A stretch of DNA of 64,000 bases, taken from positions 1-64,000 of the forward strand of contig JAMCAN010000003.1 of assembly GCA_023715185.1 (NCBI GenBank), written 5' to 3'. Of the stretch, positions 49,193-58,812 are shown one piece after another. The DNA is from Planococcus sp. MER TA 32b. Its GTDB lineage: Bacteria; Bacillota; Bacilli; Bacillales_A; Planococcaceae. The position numbers were made by a program, and so were the translations under genes. The notes beneath the pieces were generated by a model that had not been told where the DNA came from, did not search any database, and saw nothing but the letters and a program-made list of their open reading frames with translations. Within the stretch, counting starts at the first letter, position 1; each line of letters starts with the position of its first letter.

Positions 49193-50495
49193 ATACCTGG
49201 CGCTGATCGATGAAGTGGAACCGATTAAAAAGCATGGCAAGGTCGTGCAGGTTATCGGATTGACTATCGAATCGAAAGGCCCGAACGCTAAAATCGGTGA
49301 AATATGTCTGCTGTATCCGAATCATTACGAAAAACCGATTGAAGCCGAAGTGGTTGGATTCCGTGAAAATAAATTGATGCTCATGCCGCTGAATGATATT
49401 TCCCAAATCGGTCCAGGCTGTCTGGTGGTGGCGACAGGCGTGCCGCTGCAGATTAAAATCGGGCCGTCAATTCTTGGGAAAGTATTGGACGGTACGGGAA
49501 ATCCTTTGGATGAAACACGGCTGCCGAAAGGGCTCAAGAAATATTCGACGAATAACACGCCGCCGAATCCGTTGCAGCGGCCGAGAATCGATAAGCCGCT
49601 TGAAGTAGGCGTGCGCGCGATTGATGGACTTCTCACTGTCGGACAGGGCCAGCGCATCGGCGTATTCGCCGGAAGCGGGGTCGGCAAAAGTACGCTGCTT
49701 GGCATGATCGCCCGGAATACGGAGGCGGATGTCAATGTCATCGCGCTGATCGGTGAACGCGGCCGCGAAGTGCGCGACTTTATCGAACGCGACCTGGGCC
49801 CTGAAGGATTGAAGAAATCGGTCATCGTGGCCGCGACTTCGGACCAGACACCGCTGCAGCGCATCAAAGGCGCCATGACGGCAACCACCATCGCGGAATA
49901 TTTCCGGGATCAAGGAAAAAACGTCATGCTGATGATGGACTCGGTCACACGCTTTGCGATGGCGCAGCGCGAAGTCGGGCTGGCGGTCGGCGAACCGCCG
50001 ACCAGTAAAGGGTATACGCCGAGTGTCTTCGCTTTATTGCCAAAATTATTGGAGCGCTCGGGAACTTCGGCGAAAGGATCGATCACCGCATTTTATACGG
50101 TATTGGTCGACGGCGACGACATGAACGAACCGATTGCGGATGCGGTCCGCGGGATATTGGATGGCCACATTGTGCTGGATCGTAAAATCGCGCAAAAAGG
50201 GCAGTTTCCAGCCATCAACGTCATGGCCAGCGTCAGCCGTGTCATGCACGAAGTGGCAAGCGCTGAACACCAGAAAGCGGCTGTCGAGTTCAAAAAAATG
50301 CTGTCAGCATATGATTCGGCAGAGGATCTGATCAATATCGGAGCCTATAAGGCGGGGGCCAATAAAGAGATAGACCAGGCCATACGCTCTTACCCGGTTA
50401 TCAAAGATTATCTGCAACAGGATATATATGAAAACACCACGCTTGATGCAAGCATCGATAAATTGACAGAGCAATTTGGGGGGACTAAGAATTGA
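49170..50495 (+). CDS. fliI: Flagellum-specific ATPase FliI
   Basis: A 441-residue export ATPase related to the F1 beta subunit. Walker A is GVFAGSGVGKSTLLG, Walker B is VMLMMDSVTRFAMAQREVGL, with GEPPTSKGYTPSVFALLPKL. ATG 49170 (or the adjacent 49173) lies seven bases after GTGAGGAG and within the end of fliH. It energises export with FliH and FliJ. Confidence 0.96.
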   Translation: MMNQRKDEYLALIDEVEPIKKHGKVVQVIGLTIESKGPNAKIGEICLLYPNHYEKPIEAEVVGFRENKLMLMPLNDISQIGPGCLVVATGVPLQIKIGPSILGKVLDGTGNPLDETRLPKGLKKYSTNNTPPNPLQRPRIDKPLEVGVRAIDGLLTVGQGQRIGVFAGSGVGKSTLLGMIARNTEADVNVIALIGERGREVRDFIERDLGPEGLKKSVIVAATSDQTPLQRIKGAMTATTIAEYFRDQGKNVMLMMDSVTRFAMAQREVGLAVGEPPTSKGYTPSVFALLPKLLERSGTSAKGSITAFYTVLVDGDDMNEPIADAVRGILDGHIVLDRKIAQKGQFPAINVMASVSRVMHEVASAEHQKAAVEFKKMLSAYDSAEDLINIGAYKAGANKEIDQAIRSYPVIKDYLQQDIYENTTLDASIDKLTEQFGGTKN

Positions 50496-50959
50496 CGCAA
50501 TTCAATTTCCGATTTCAGAAAATCCTTGAACTGAAAGAAAATGAAAAAGGAGTTGCCCAAGTACAGATGGCTGACGCGATAAAAAAAGAAGAGGCGGGCT
50601 ATCAGAAAAGCAGGGCGATTACAGACAAGCTGGCAGAAGCGGAACATTTGAAAAGAGAAAAGCAGCAAGGCGGCGTCAATGTCGGCGAATTGCAGAAACT
50701 TGAAATGTACATAAACCAGCTGCAGGAACAATCCATGGCAACCAACCGGGAACTGGAATTTCTTCAGGGCAATGTCACAAGAACCCAGAATCAGCTGCAG
50801 AAAAAAGCGCAGGAAGAAAAGACCTGGGAAAGCCTGAAAGAACAGGAGCTCAACAGATTCCAAGAAGAAAAGAAAGTGGAAGAACAGAATTTCTTCGATG
50901 AACTGGCGAGCACCCGTTTTTACCGAACATCGCAAGCTATTACAGCTGAAAGAGGGTGA
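50492..50959 (+). CDS. fliJ: Flagellar export protein FliJ
   Basis: A 155-residue, long two-helix coiled coil, rich in Glu, Lys and Gln: FRFQKILELKENEKGVAQVQ at the start. FliJ is the stalk-like partner of FliI and opens the FlhA gate. TTG 50492 overlaps the fliI stop (TTGA). Confidence 0.88.
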   Translation: MTQFNFRFQKILELKENEKGVAQVQMADAIKKEEAGYQKSRAITDKLAEAEHLKREKQQGGVNVGELQKLEMYINQLQEQSMATNRELEFLQGNVTRTQNQLQKKAQEEKTWESLKEQELNRFQEEKKVEEQNFFDELASTRFYRTSQAITAERG

Positions 50960-52347
50960 GTCCGATAAATATTGCGAGTCCAGTATCCACTATGGCTATT
51001 AAGCAAACTGGCGAATCAGCTTCCGCCAAAACCGGAGCTCCAGCGGCTGAAGGGTCGCAAGTTTTCTCCAGCCTTTTCCAATCATTGGCGGGCGGCGCGA
51101 AGCAAAGCGACAGTTCCGACCAGGCATTGCCGGAGCAATTGCTGAGAAAGATTGAAGACATGCTTGCGGCCTTGCAGGAGCAGCCGGTTGAAGAACTTTC
51201 AGAAGAACAGCAAAAGCTTATGTATGAATTGATGCAATTGGTCAATTTGCAGCCGGCAAGAAAAGAAGGGACGGTTCTTGTCGATACGACAGGAAACAGA
51301 AAGTTCACACCGATCAACCCTGATGCTGAAAAGCAAACGGCACCGAAAGAAGTTCAGATGAAGTTAATCGAGCTGGTCAAAAAGCTGAGCGATATTTTGC
51401 CGGCGACTTCATCAGCGGCAGATACTAAAAAATTCGACGTCCATACGAGTTTATTGGGGGTCGAAGGAAAAACGGCCGCACTGGACGCTGAAAAAATTGA
51501 AAAGATAGCCAATAAACTCCTGGAGATCACGGGTTCACTCGCTGACAGCGGCAAGAAAATTTCCGCAGCAGCCGTCCAGCCTGAACAGGCAGGAAAGAAT
51601 GGTGCAATTATTCCCGTTGAAGCCGGGAATCAGATAAAAGCCGCCGGTGAAACGATAAGCGCAGACAGAGATGAGAAACAGGCAGTCAAAGCACAGCCTT
51701 CTGCCGCTGTTGTCACTGCGGGTCGAAGCGACGGAGGACAGCAACAGGAAGCTTCACAGCAGGATGACACCAAGCAGAGCCTGCCGCAAACCACGGCTTC
51801 CGCAGAGTCGGCTAAACCGGCATCTGCCTCTCCGCAAATTGCACAGCCGCTGCAGGCAAGGACTGAAACGCCTATTATGCCGGCTCCGGTGGTGCGAATG
51901 AATAACCTGGCAGAAGAACTGGGTGAGGTATTCAAAAATTCAATGCGCATGACCACCAGTGCTGAAAGCACCCAGATCAAAGTGAATATTTCACCGGATC
52001 ATTTAGGCCATCTGGATATTCGCCTGACCGAAACGAACGGCAGAATTGCAGCGCAGATCTTCACAAGCAGCATGGCGGCAAAAGATGCATTGGATCTTCA
52101 ATTGAATCAGCTTCGCAGCACATTGATCCAGCAAGGTTTGACGGTTGAGAAGATTGAAGTGGTGCAAAATAACTCGCAGCAATCGCTCGGCCAGCAAAAT
52201 GCCCAATCCGAGCAGCGTTTCACACAACAGCAACGACAGAATAACGCCGGACGCGAAAGCAACGGCTATCAGCAGACAGAAGAAAAAACAGCAGTGCAGC
52301 GAAGCCACCTCGACTCAGGAATGATGAAAGTGGATTATACAGTTTAA
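50956..52347 (+). CDS. fliK: Flagellar hook-length control protein FliK
   Basis: A 463-residue molecular ruler. A long, disordered Gln/Ala/Ser-rich N-terminal part (1-310) precedes the Flg_hook domain (about 330-410): [49 protein letters not shown] 50956 overlaps the fliJ stop. B. subtilis has ylxF between fliJ and fliK; it is missing here. Confidence 0.9.
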   Translation: MSPINIASPVSTMAIKQTGESASAKTGAPAAEGSQVFSSLFQSLAGGAKQSDSSDQALPEQLLRKIEDMLAALQEQPVEELSEEQQKLMYELMQLVNLQPARKEGTVLVDTTGNRKFTPINPDAEKQTAPKEVQMKLIELVKKLSDILPATSSAADTKKFDVHTSLLGVEGKTAALDAEKIEKIANKLLEITGSLADSGKKISAAAVQPEQAGKNGAIIPVEAGNQIKAAGETISADRDEKQAVKAQPSAAVVTAGRSDGGQQQEASQQDDTKQSLPQTTASAESAKPASASPQIAQPLQARTETPIMPAPVVRMNNLAEELGEVFKNSMRMTTSAESTQIKVNISPDHLGHLDIRLTETNGRIAAQIFTSSMAAKDALDLQLNQLRSTLIQQGLTVEKIEVVQNNSQQSLGQQNAQSEQRFTQQQRQNNAGRESNGYQQTEEKTAVQRSHLDSGMMKVDYTV

Positions 52348-52366
52348 CAGGAAAAGAGGTGTTCTG

Positions 52367-52834
52367 ATGAACGTTGCGAATACAACAGCAGCCAACACGA
52401 TGGCGGGGACAGCGGCGAAAACGTCTGACCCGCAAAATACGCTGGGCCAGGATGCTTTCCTGAAGATCCTCGTCACGCAGATGAAGCATCAGGATCCGAT
52501 GGAGCCGTTGAAGGACACGGAATTTATCGGGCAGATGGCACAATTCAGCAGCTTGGAGCAATTGACGAATTTGAACAAGACGATGACTAATTTCGTCAGC
52601 GGCTCGAGCAAAGGGACTTTAGCAGACCACGCAAATCTGATAGGCACTTCGGTCGACTGGTCATATGAAGTGGACGGCCAGACGGAAACGGGGCAGGGAA
52701 TCGTGAAAGCTTTATCAAGCAAAAACGGTGAACTGACTATCGAACTGCTGGACAGCGGCAAGAAAATCCCAATCACAGCAATCAACCGGATCGAAATGAA
52801 TAAAGAAATTAAAAACGACAACGAGATTGTCTGA
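52367..52834 (+). CDS. flgD: Flagellar hook-capping protein FlgD
   Basis: A 155-residue hook scaffold: [41 protein letters not shown], then a beta-rich C-terminal half with IGTSVDW. GAAAAGAGGTGTTCTG precedes the ATG. It is followed by the hook gene. Confidence 0.94.
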   Translation: MNVANTTAANTMAGTAAKTSDPQNTLGQDAFLKILVTQMKHQDPMEPLKDTEFIGQMAQFSSLEQLTNLNKTMTNFVSGSSKGTLADHANLIGTSVDWSYEVDGQTETGQGIVKALSSKNGELTIELLDSGKKIPITAINRIEMNKEIKNDNEIV

Positions 52835-52876
52835 TTCCAACTGGAATACGGACAATACTTGAAAGGGGAAAACTAA

Positions 52877-53647
52877 ATGTTACGTTCAATGTACGCAGGT
52901 GTGTCAGGTATGAAAGGTTTCCAAACGAAACTGGATGTCATCGGTAATAATATTTCCAACGTCAACACAATCGGCTACAAAAAAAGCACGATCAACTTCC
53001 AGGATTTATTGAGTCAGAACATGTCCGGCGGAGGAGCGAATCCGATGCAAGTCGGTCTTGGATCTTCAACTGGTGCGATCAATGTAAACCATAACGCGGG
53101 GTCTTCAATGACGACAGGTGTTGGAACGGATTTGACGATCATGGGAGATGGGTTCTTTATTGTCCAGGAACCTGGCACTGACAATGAATATCTGACTCGA
53201 GCAGGAAATTTCACTGTGACGTCTGAAGGGAATTTAGTTACCGCACAGGGTTATCAAGTACTGGATGACGCCGGAGAACCTATCGATCTATCTGACTTTG
53301 CATCGTTCAGCATCGGCCGGACGGGTGAAATTACAGGCAAGAACTTAGCGGGAGAAGATTTAGATGCTATTAACATCGGCGTATTTGCTCCAACAAATCC
53401 AGGTGGCCTAACGAAATTCGGGGGATCTTTATACCAAATGACTGAAGGCGCAGGCGGGGAAATTGCTTACAATACAGCTGGCGACTCCAATAGCCAGATC
53501 GCATCCGGCATGCTTGAGATGTCCAACGTTGACCTAACGGAAGAGTTTACTGAAATGATCATTGCGCAACGTGGATTCCAGGCAAACTCACGCACAATAA
53601 CAACTTCTGATGAAATTCTTCAAGAAGTTGTTAACCTGAAACGATAA
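52877..53647 (+). CDS. flgE: Flagellar hook protein FlgE (FlgG-like)
   Basis: A 256-residue hook protein, in Bacillus sometimes named FlgG because of its short form. It has LRSMYAGVSGMKGFQTKLDVIGNNISNVNTIGYKKS (split: rod motif 1-36) and the C-terminal ASGMLEMSNVDLTEEFTEMI, AQRGFQANSRTI. Position after flgD supports the hook role. GAAAGGGGAAAAC precedes the ATG. Confidence 0.92.
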   Translation: MLRSMYAGVSGMKGFQTKLDVIGNNISNVNTIGYKKSTINFQDLLSQNMSGGGANPMQVGLGSSTGAINVNHNAGSSMTTGVGTDLTIMGDGFFIVQEPGTDNEYLTRAGNFTVTSEGNLVTAQGYQVLDDAGEPIDLSDFASFSIGRTGEITGKNLAGEDLDAINIGVFAPTNPGGLTKFGGSLYQMTEGAGGEIAYNTAGDSNSQIASGMLEMSNVDLTEEFTEMIIAQRGFQANSRTITTSDEILQEVVNLKR

Positions 53648-53663
53648 TAAAGGAGGGCGGCCT

Positions 53664-53684
53664 GAGGGAAGCTGAGCTTCCCTC
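53664..53684 (+). promoter_or_regulatory. Strong hairpin between flgE and swrD
   Basis: Perfect 9-bp stem GAGGGAAGC/GCTTCCCTC with a TGA loop. It lies between a strong AAGGAGG (53650-53656) and the swrD ATG (53700), which itself has only a weak AGG nearby. No T run, so it is not a terminator; it may set swrD translation or flgE mRNA stability. Confidence 0.6.
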
Positions 53685-53699
53685 GATAGGCGCTTTTAA

Positions 53700-53915
53700 A
53701 TGATCCTATTGACGAAATTAAATCAGACGCCGTTTACCATAAACGCGGTTTATATCGAAAGAGTCGAAGCTACACCGGATACAGTGGTGACACTGGTGTC
53801 GGGCAAAAAGATCCATGTTCTGGAGTCAGTGGCGGAAGTTACGGATAAAGTGACAGCCTATTACCAGCAGATCAGCATTTTGCCGACAGTCCAAAAGCCT
53901 GACCCGATGGAATAA
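53700..53915 (+). CDS. swrD: FlbD-family protein SwrD
   Basis: A 71-residue FlbD/SwrD protein: ILLTKLNQTPFTINAVYIERVE and TPDTVVTLVSGKKIHVLES. In B. subtilis SwrD raises flagellar motor power and swarming. It keeps its usual place after the hook gene. Its own ribosome site is weak and is preceded by a strong hairpin. Confidence 0.88.
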   Translation: MILLTKLNQTPFTINAVYIERVEATPDTVVTLVSGKKIHVLESVAEVTDKVTAYYQQISILPTVQKPDPME

Positions 53916-53928
53916 GGAGGAAACATCC

Positions 53929-54921
53929 ATGGTAGATCATTTATCAGACGAAAATATAGATGCCATTCTTTCTTCCATAAAAAAAGAGAAGCCCGCACCT
54001 TATAAGATCGGCAAAGAACGCACAGTGAACAATTACGACTTCAAAAAAGCATTGCGGTTTTCTCAGGATCAGATCCGGACATTGACGAGAATCCATGAAA
54101 ACTTCGCGCGCTTATTGACTTCCTATTTTTCCACTCAGCTGCGTACATATGTCCAGCTTACGGTAACGGGGGTGGAACAGTATTCGTACGAAGAGTTCAT
54201 CCAGAATATCGAGAAAAATTCCTTGCTGGGTGTATTTGAAGCAAGTCCGCTGCCTGGCAGCATGGTCATGGAATTTTCACCGGATGTAGCGTACGTGATG
54301 TTCGACCGTCTGCTCGGCGGGCAAGGGAATGCATTGAATAAAACCAGTGATTTGACGGAAATAGAAACCTCGATTATTGAACGGGTTTTTGAGAAAGCAC
54401 TGGATTGTTTCCAGGAAGCATGGACGTCGGTCATCCGTTTGTCCCCGTCTTTAAAGGAAATTGAAGTGAATCCTCAATTTCTGACAATGTCACCGCCGAA
54501 TGAGACGGTCATAATGGTGTCGCTTCGCACAAAAATCGGTGAAATCGAAGGTGTCATCAATCTCTGCCTGCCGCATCTGGTACTGGAAAAGGTGCTGCCG
54601 AATCTTTCAGCCCGGCATTGGCTGGCGAATCAGAAGAAAACCAAAGAAAATCACGAATTGGCAGCTTTAGAGAAAAAGCTGCAAAACACCAAAATGGGTG
54701 TAAAAGCGATTTTAGGGCAATCTTCAATCAATATCGAAGATTTTCTGAATCTGAAAAATGGCGATGTAATCCGTCTGAAGGAATCCTTTTCGGATCCGGT
54801 GACGGTTCTCGTTGACGACAAACAGAAGTTTTTTGCTCAAGCCGGGGTTTCCAAAGGCCGATTGGCAGTACAGATTACAGATGTTCAAACGCAGGAGGAT
54901 GACAGCGATGGTAACTGGTAA
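53929..54921 (+). CDS. fliM: Flagellar motor switch protein FliM
   Basis: A 330-residue C-ring protein: an N-terminal CheY-P-binding-like peptide (LSDENIDAILSSI), the CheC-like middle (LRTYVQLTVTGVEQYSYEEF, GSMVMEFSPDVAYVMFDRLLGG), and a FliN-like C-terminal domain. AATAAGGAGGAAACATCC precedes the ATG. It overlaps fliY by 14 bp. Confidence 0.95.
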   Translation: MVDHLSDENIDAILSSIKKEKPAPYKIGKERTVNNYDFKKALRFSQDQIRTLTRIHENFARLLTSYFSTQLRTYVQLTVTGVEQYSYEEFIQNIEKNSLLGVFEASPLPGSMVMEFSPDVAYVMFDRLLGGQGNALNKTSDLTEIETSIIERVFEKALDCFQEAWTSVIRLSPSLKEIEVNPQFLTMSPPNETVIMVSLRTKIGEIEGVINLCLPHLVLEKVLPNLSARHWLANQKKTKENHELAALEKKLQNTKMGVKAILGQSSINIEDFLNLKNGDVIRLKESFSDPVTVLVDDKQKFFAQAGVSKGRLAVQITDVQTQEDDSDGNW

Positions 54922-55975
54922 TTTGTCTTCAGACGAAATAAGCGGCTTGTTGAACCGGGGAGAGAAGGAGGAGAAGAAAATGACAAATACGGCACTTTCC
55001 ACAATCGAGAACGAAGCGCTGACAGAATTGTTCAGCGTGGCGCTTGGCAGCTCTTCGGCTGTATTGTCTATATTGCTGTCGGACCAGGTGACGGTCAGTT
55101 CACCGAAATTGTCGGTAAAACCGAAAGCGGAAATCATGGCTGAAACGCAGGCGCCTTTCTTCGTCTTGCTCGGTGAATATACGGGCGGCGTTTCGGGCAT
55201 TCAATTTGTTTCTGTGAATAAGGAACAGGTACATGCCTTGACTGCAATGGTGGATCCGGAAAGCGCCAGCGAAGATACGGAACGCCAATTCGAAATCCTT
55301 CAGGATATCATGCAGCAGATGTATGCATCTGTTTCCCAGACATTCTCCGCTTTATTGGAATCGGAAATCAGCCATTCCCTGTCCGGCATGGATATGGTCG
55401 AGGATCGGGAAGATTTTCCGGCGGCAAATTTTACCACGGAAGAATGGTTTGCCGAAGCCGCGTTCCAATTGAAAGCGCAAAACGGGCAGCAGGCGGAATT
55501 CCATATGTGCATTCCGGTGCGTCTGGCAAAACAAATGGCTGGAATCTTAACCGGTTCAGGTGAAGAGGAAGAGCTGGAGGAGACACAGGAAATGCAATTT
55601 GACTCAAACAATGAAAGCAATTTTCAGAATAAAAAAGGGCAACCTGCTTCATCACCAAGCATCCAGCCCGTGCAATTCTCAAGTTTCGATGATTCGGCTG
55701 CCGCAAATGCCGAACCGAATAACTTGAATATGCTGATGGATATTCCGCTTAAAGTCACAGTGGAACTGGGGCGCACAAGACGGACGGTCAAAGAAATACT
55801 GGGTGTTTCCCAAGGGTCGATCATCGAGCTCGATAAATTGGCGGGAGAACCGGTCGATATTTTAGTGAACGACAAATTGATAGCCGTGGGTGAAGTTGTA
55901 GTCATCGATGAAAACTTCGGGGTCCGCGTCACCGATATCCTGTCTACAGAAGAACGAATCTCGAAGCTTCGCTAA
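54908..55975 (+). CDS. fliY: Flagellar motor switch protein FliY (phosphatase sites degenerate)
   Basis: A 355-residue C-ring protein: an N-terminal FliM-like peptide (LSSDEISGLLN), a CheC-like domain (25-200), a linker, and a FliN domain (260-355) ending VDILVNDKLIAVGEVVVIDE. In B. subtilis FliY the CheY-P phosphatase sites read EIGN and EAMN; here the aligned places read ELFS and DIMQ, so both key Asn are lost. ATG 54908 lies behind CAGGAGGATG, within the end of fliM. It probably keeps only a structural role. Confidence 0.92.
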   Translation: MVTGNLSSDEISGLLNRGEKEEKKMTNTALSTIENEALTELFSVALGSSSAVLSILLSDQVTVSSPKLSVKPKAEIMAETQAPFFVLLGEYTGGVSGIQFVSVNKEQVHALTAMVDPESASEDTERQFEILQDIMQQMYASVSQTFSALLESEISHSLSGMDMVEDREDFPAANFTTEEWFAEAAFQLKAQNGQQAEFHMCIPVRLAKQMAGILTGSGEEEELEETQEMQFDSNNESNFQNKKGQPASSPSIQPVQFSSFDDSAAANAEPNNLNMLMDIPLKVTVELGRTRRTVKEILGVSQGSIIELDKLAGEPVDILVNDKLIAVGEVVVIDENFGVRVTDILSTEERISKLR

Positions 55976-56001
55976 TACCTTTATGTAAGGAGTCTACAAG
56001 C

Positions 56002-56664
56002 TTGATCCAAAAAATGTCTTTATACAGTATTATGATGATCCTGCTGCTGGCGCTGTCGGCAGCATGGATACCATCCGGAGCGCAAGCCGCCGACCCGAAA
56101 GTCAGCGACAGCTATGACACGGACCAGCCGGCAGCCGAACAGCAGGAACAGCCTGCTGAAGAGGCGGCGCCGGAAGAAAAAAGCTTTATCGTGGTGATCG
56201 GCCAATTGATCTTTTATACCTTGTTGATTGTCTTCATGATTTACGGCCTGATCAAATTCCTGTCGATGAAGCAGAAAAATCTCCAGCCCAACCAAGCTGT
56301 AAAGCTGATGGGCGGAACAGCCTTAGGAAACAATAAATCTCTTCAGCTTGTAAAAGTGGGAGGACAGATTTATCTGATCGGGGTCGGCGATCAAGTGACA
56401 TTGATCAAAGAATTCACCGAAGATGATGAAATCAATGGAATCGAAAAAGACGTGGAAACCCAAGCTTCGCCATTACTGCCGAAGACGGTGACCAGTTTCA
56501 TAAAAGAAAAGGTCGGCGGCCGTTTGGAAAAGAACCCTGCCCAAACGAAAGGGTTTGAGCAATTGTTCAAGCAGAGCCTCGACAAACAGCGTAAAAAGCA
56601 GGACAAATTGGAATCGGATCTAAGCGGACAACAATCCGGGGATAAAGAAGGGCGTTCGTTATGA
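56002..56664 (+). CDS. fliO: Flagellar export protein FliO (FliZ)
   Basis: A 220-residue protein called FliZ in B. subtilis: signal-like segment (10-29), acidic Glu/Gln/Ala-rich stretch, one span (about 62-84), then a cytoplasmic FliO domain ([24 protein letters not shown]). It helps FliP assembly. TTG 56002 follows AAGGAGTC. In B. subtilis cheY stands between fliY and this gene; it is not here. Confidence 0.9.
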   Translation: MIQKMSLYSIMMILLLALSAAWIPSGAQAADPKVSDSYDTDQPAAEQQEQPAEEAAPEEKSFIVVIGQLIFYTLLIVFMIYGLIKFLSMKQKNLQPNQAVKLMGGTALGNNKSLQLVKVGGQIYLIGVGDQVTLIKEFTEDDEINGIEKDVETQASPLLPKTVTSFIKEKVGGRLEKNPAQTKGFEQLFKQSLDKQRKKQDKLESDLSGQQSGDKEGRSL

Positions 56665-57350
56665 TGGATTCTCTTCTCATGCTCGTCAACATTCCCGGAA
56701 TCGATTTTGGCAACGATAATCCCGAAGACGTTTCAACGACACTGCAATTATTATTCCTGCTGACGATCCTGTCGGTGGCTCCCGGGATTTTAATCCTGAT
56801 GACCAGCTTTACCCGCATCATCATCGTACTGTCTTTTGTCCGGACCGGCCTCGGCACGCAGTCGATGCCGCCGAACCAGGTGTTGGTGGGACTCGCGTTA
56901 TTCCTTACCTTCTTCATCATGGCGCCGATTTTCTCGGAGATAAATGAAACCGCGCTTCAGCCTTACCTGGACGGTGAAATCGGACAGGAAGAAGCGATGG
57001 ACTCAGCGGCATTGCCGATGAAAGAGTTCATGGCAAAACATACACGCGAAAAAGATTTGGCATTATTTTATAAATACGCTGAAATGGAAAAGCCAGACAG
57101 CATTGCGGAAATCCCGCTGACTTCGCTGATTCCGGCATTTGCCATCAGTGAGCTCAAAACAGCGTTCCAGATCGGCTTCGTCATTTTCATCCCGTTCCTG
57201 ATCATTGACATGGTCGTTGCCAGTACTTTGATGGCGATGGGGATGATGATGCTGCCGCCGGTAATGATTTCATTGCCGTTCAAAATTCTGTTATTCGTAC
57301 TGGTCGACGGCTGGTACCTGATCATCGAATCGCTGCTGCTTAGTTTTTAG
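56661..57350 (+). CDS. fliP: Flagellar export gate protein FliP
   Basis: A 229-residue export-gate protein with four spans. Hallmarks are [38 protein letters not shown] and [20 protein letters not shown]. Start is ATG 56661 or 56664, overlapping the fliO stop. A 402-nt gap follows before fliQ. Confidence 0.96.
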   Translation: MMDSLLMLVNIPGIDFGNDNPEDVSTTLQLLFLLTILSVAPGILILMTSFTRIIIVLSFVRTGLGTQSMPPNQVLVGLALFLTFFIMAPIFSEINETALQPYLDGEIGQEEAMDSAALPMKEFMAKHTREKDLALFYKYAEMEKPDSIAEIPLTSLIPAFAISELKTAFQIGFVIFIPFLIIDMVVASTLMAMGMMMLPPVMISLPFKILLFVLVDGWYLIIESLLLSF

Positions 57351-57374
57351 ATAGTAAAGTTGAACATAGTAACC

Positions 57375-57526
57375 GATATTCCGCAAAACAACTTGCTTGC
57401 GGGCCCACAGGATGTGGGTCATGCAGTCGGGGGGTAAAACCTTTGCTCCTGCATCGCTGCGCTGCTTCGTAGCAAAGAATTGCCCTTGCAGGCTTCGGTC
57501 AACTTTTCGCTGTTTTGCTCCATATC
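57375..57526 (-). repeat. Intergenic repeat family C, copy 3 (reverse orientation)
   Basis: A 152-bp element running GATATTCCGCAAAACA ... GCTGTTTTGCTCCATATC, that is, the ends of family C swapped by inversion. The centre again has TTTGCTCCTGCATCGCTGCG. The inner hairpin is weaker than in copies 1 and 2. It lies between fliP and fliQ inside the fla operon. Confidence 0.78.
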
Positions 57527-57540
57527 TCAAGAAATTTCTC

Positions 57541-57704
57541 TCAGCGCCGGCGCGCCTATGGACTGAGCGAAGCAATAAGACGAGTGCACTTCTCGGCTTA
57601 TTGCGGGAGCTAAGGAGTGCCATACGAAGGTGGCCCTCCTTTGCGACGAGCAGTGCGTAGGAGCATAATCTTCGCACTGTCCTAAGCGCCGAAGCGGCTT
57701 ATAA
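57541..57704 (+). other. Multi-hairpin structured element between fliP and fliQ
   Basis: Three strong hairpins in series: GCAATAAG-a-CGAG/CTCG-g-CTTATTGC (57572-57604); AAGGAG-t-GCCA/TGGC-c-CTCCTT (57612-57641); CAGTGCG/CGCACTG (57651-57679). A weaker GC-rich stem (57684-57700) follows. No credible coding frame covers it. It would be part of the fla operon mRNA. I match it to no known RNA family or to the other repeats in this window. Confidence 0.6.
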
Positions 57705-57752
57705 ATATTAACTCTTTGATTCAACTTGTTAGGTGAAGGAAGGAAGAACTCA

Positions 57753-58022
57753 ATGACTCCAGATATGGTAATTAAACTGGCAGAACAATCGATTTATACA
57801 ATCATCATCATTGCGGCGCCGATGCTGCTGATCGCACTGGGTGTCGGCCTGCTCGTCAGTGTGTTCCAGGCGATGACGCAGATTCAGGAACAGACCTTGG
57901 CGTTCATCCCGAAAATACTCGCAGTCTTCATTTCGCTGGTCGTTTTCGGTCCGTGGATGCTGACGACGCTGCTGGATTACACGCGCAATCTGTTCCAAAG
58001 CCTTCCGCGAATAATCGGATAG
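57753..58022 (+). CDS. fliQ: Flagellar export gate protein FliQ
   Basis: An 89-residue, two-span gate protein: TPDMVIKLAEQSIYTIIIIAAPMLLI, and VFQAMTQIQEQTLAFIPKI. ATG 57753 follows GAAGGAAGAACTCA. FliR follows after 10 nt. Confidence 0.95.
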   Translation: MTPDMVIKLAEQSIYTIIIIAAPMLLIALGVGLLVSVFQAMTQIQEQTLAFIPKILAVFISLVVFGPWMLTTLLDYTRNLFQSLPRIIG

Positions 58023-58032
58023 GGAGCTTGCA

Positions 58033-58812
58033 ATGAATTCTATTTTAGAAGTTTTGCCATATTTCTTATTAGTACTTATTCGGTTTACGAGTTTCTTTCT
58101 CATAGCCCCGATTTTCTCGATGAAAGGCATGCCGAACCAATTCAAAATTGGCCTCGGGGTATTCATCGCATTGATAGCCGTTTCTACGCTGCCGGCAGAA
58201 GAGCCGATTGTGCTTGACGCCTATTATACGTTCATGGTCATGAAGGAAATCGGTGTTGGCCTGGCACTTGGGTTTACGGCGGCGCTGCTGTTGTATGCGG
58301 TGCAGGTTGCCGGAGCGTTCATCGATTTTCAGATGGGCTTCGCCATCGCCAATGTCATCGACCCGCAAACAGGCGCGCAGGTGCCGATCATCGGCCACTT
58401 TAAATACATGATGGCCCTTCTTTTCATGCTGACGGTCAACGGCCATCACATGCTGCTTGATGGTGTGATGCACAGTCTCAGGCTGTTTCCCGTAGAAACG
58501 ATGACCTTCGCTTTTGAAGCAGGAGACCTTTCATCTTTTATATCGGCATTATTCGTACAAATGTTTACCATTGCTTTGCAAATTGCTTTGCCGATTGTCG
58601 GAGCACTGTTCCTGGTCGATGTGGCTCTAGGGATCCTGGCGAAAACGGTGCCACAATTAAATATATTTGCAGTCGGTTTTCCAGTTAAGATTTTCACCGG
58701 CTTTGTCCTGTTATTGCTGACAATGCCCATCTTCTTTTATCTGCTGCAATTTTTATTCGAAAAAATCATGATGAGCATGGCGCAATTGGTCAAGATAATG
58801 GGAGGGACATAA
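58033..58812 (+). CDS. fliR: Flagellar export gate protein FliR
   Basis: A 259-residue gate protein with five or six spans: PIFSMKGMPNQFKIGLGVFIAL, VQVAGAFIDFQMGFAIANVIDP, and the end with AKTVPQLNIFAVGFPVKI. It directly abuts flhB (stop TAA then GTG). Confidence 0.95.
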   Translation: MNSILEVLPYFLLVLIRFTSFFLIAPIFSMKGMPNQFKIGLGVFIALIAVSTLPAEEPIVLDAYYTFMVMKEIGVGLALGFTAALLLYAVQVAGAFIDFQMGFAIANVIDPQTGAQVPIIGHFKYMMALLFMLTVNGHHMLLDGVMHSLRLFPVETMTFAFEAGDLSSFISALFVQMFTIALQIALPIVGALFLVDVALGILAKTVPQLNIFAVGFPVKIFTGFVLLLLTMPIFFYLLQFLFEKIMMSMAQLVKIMGGT

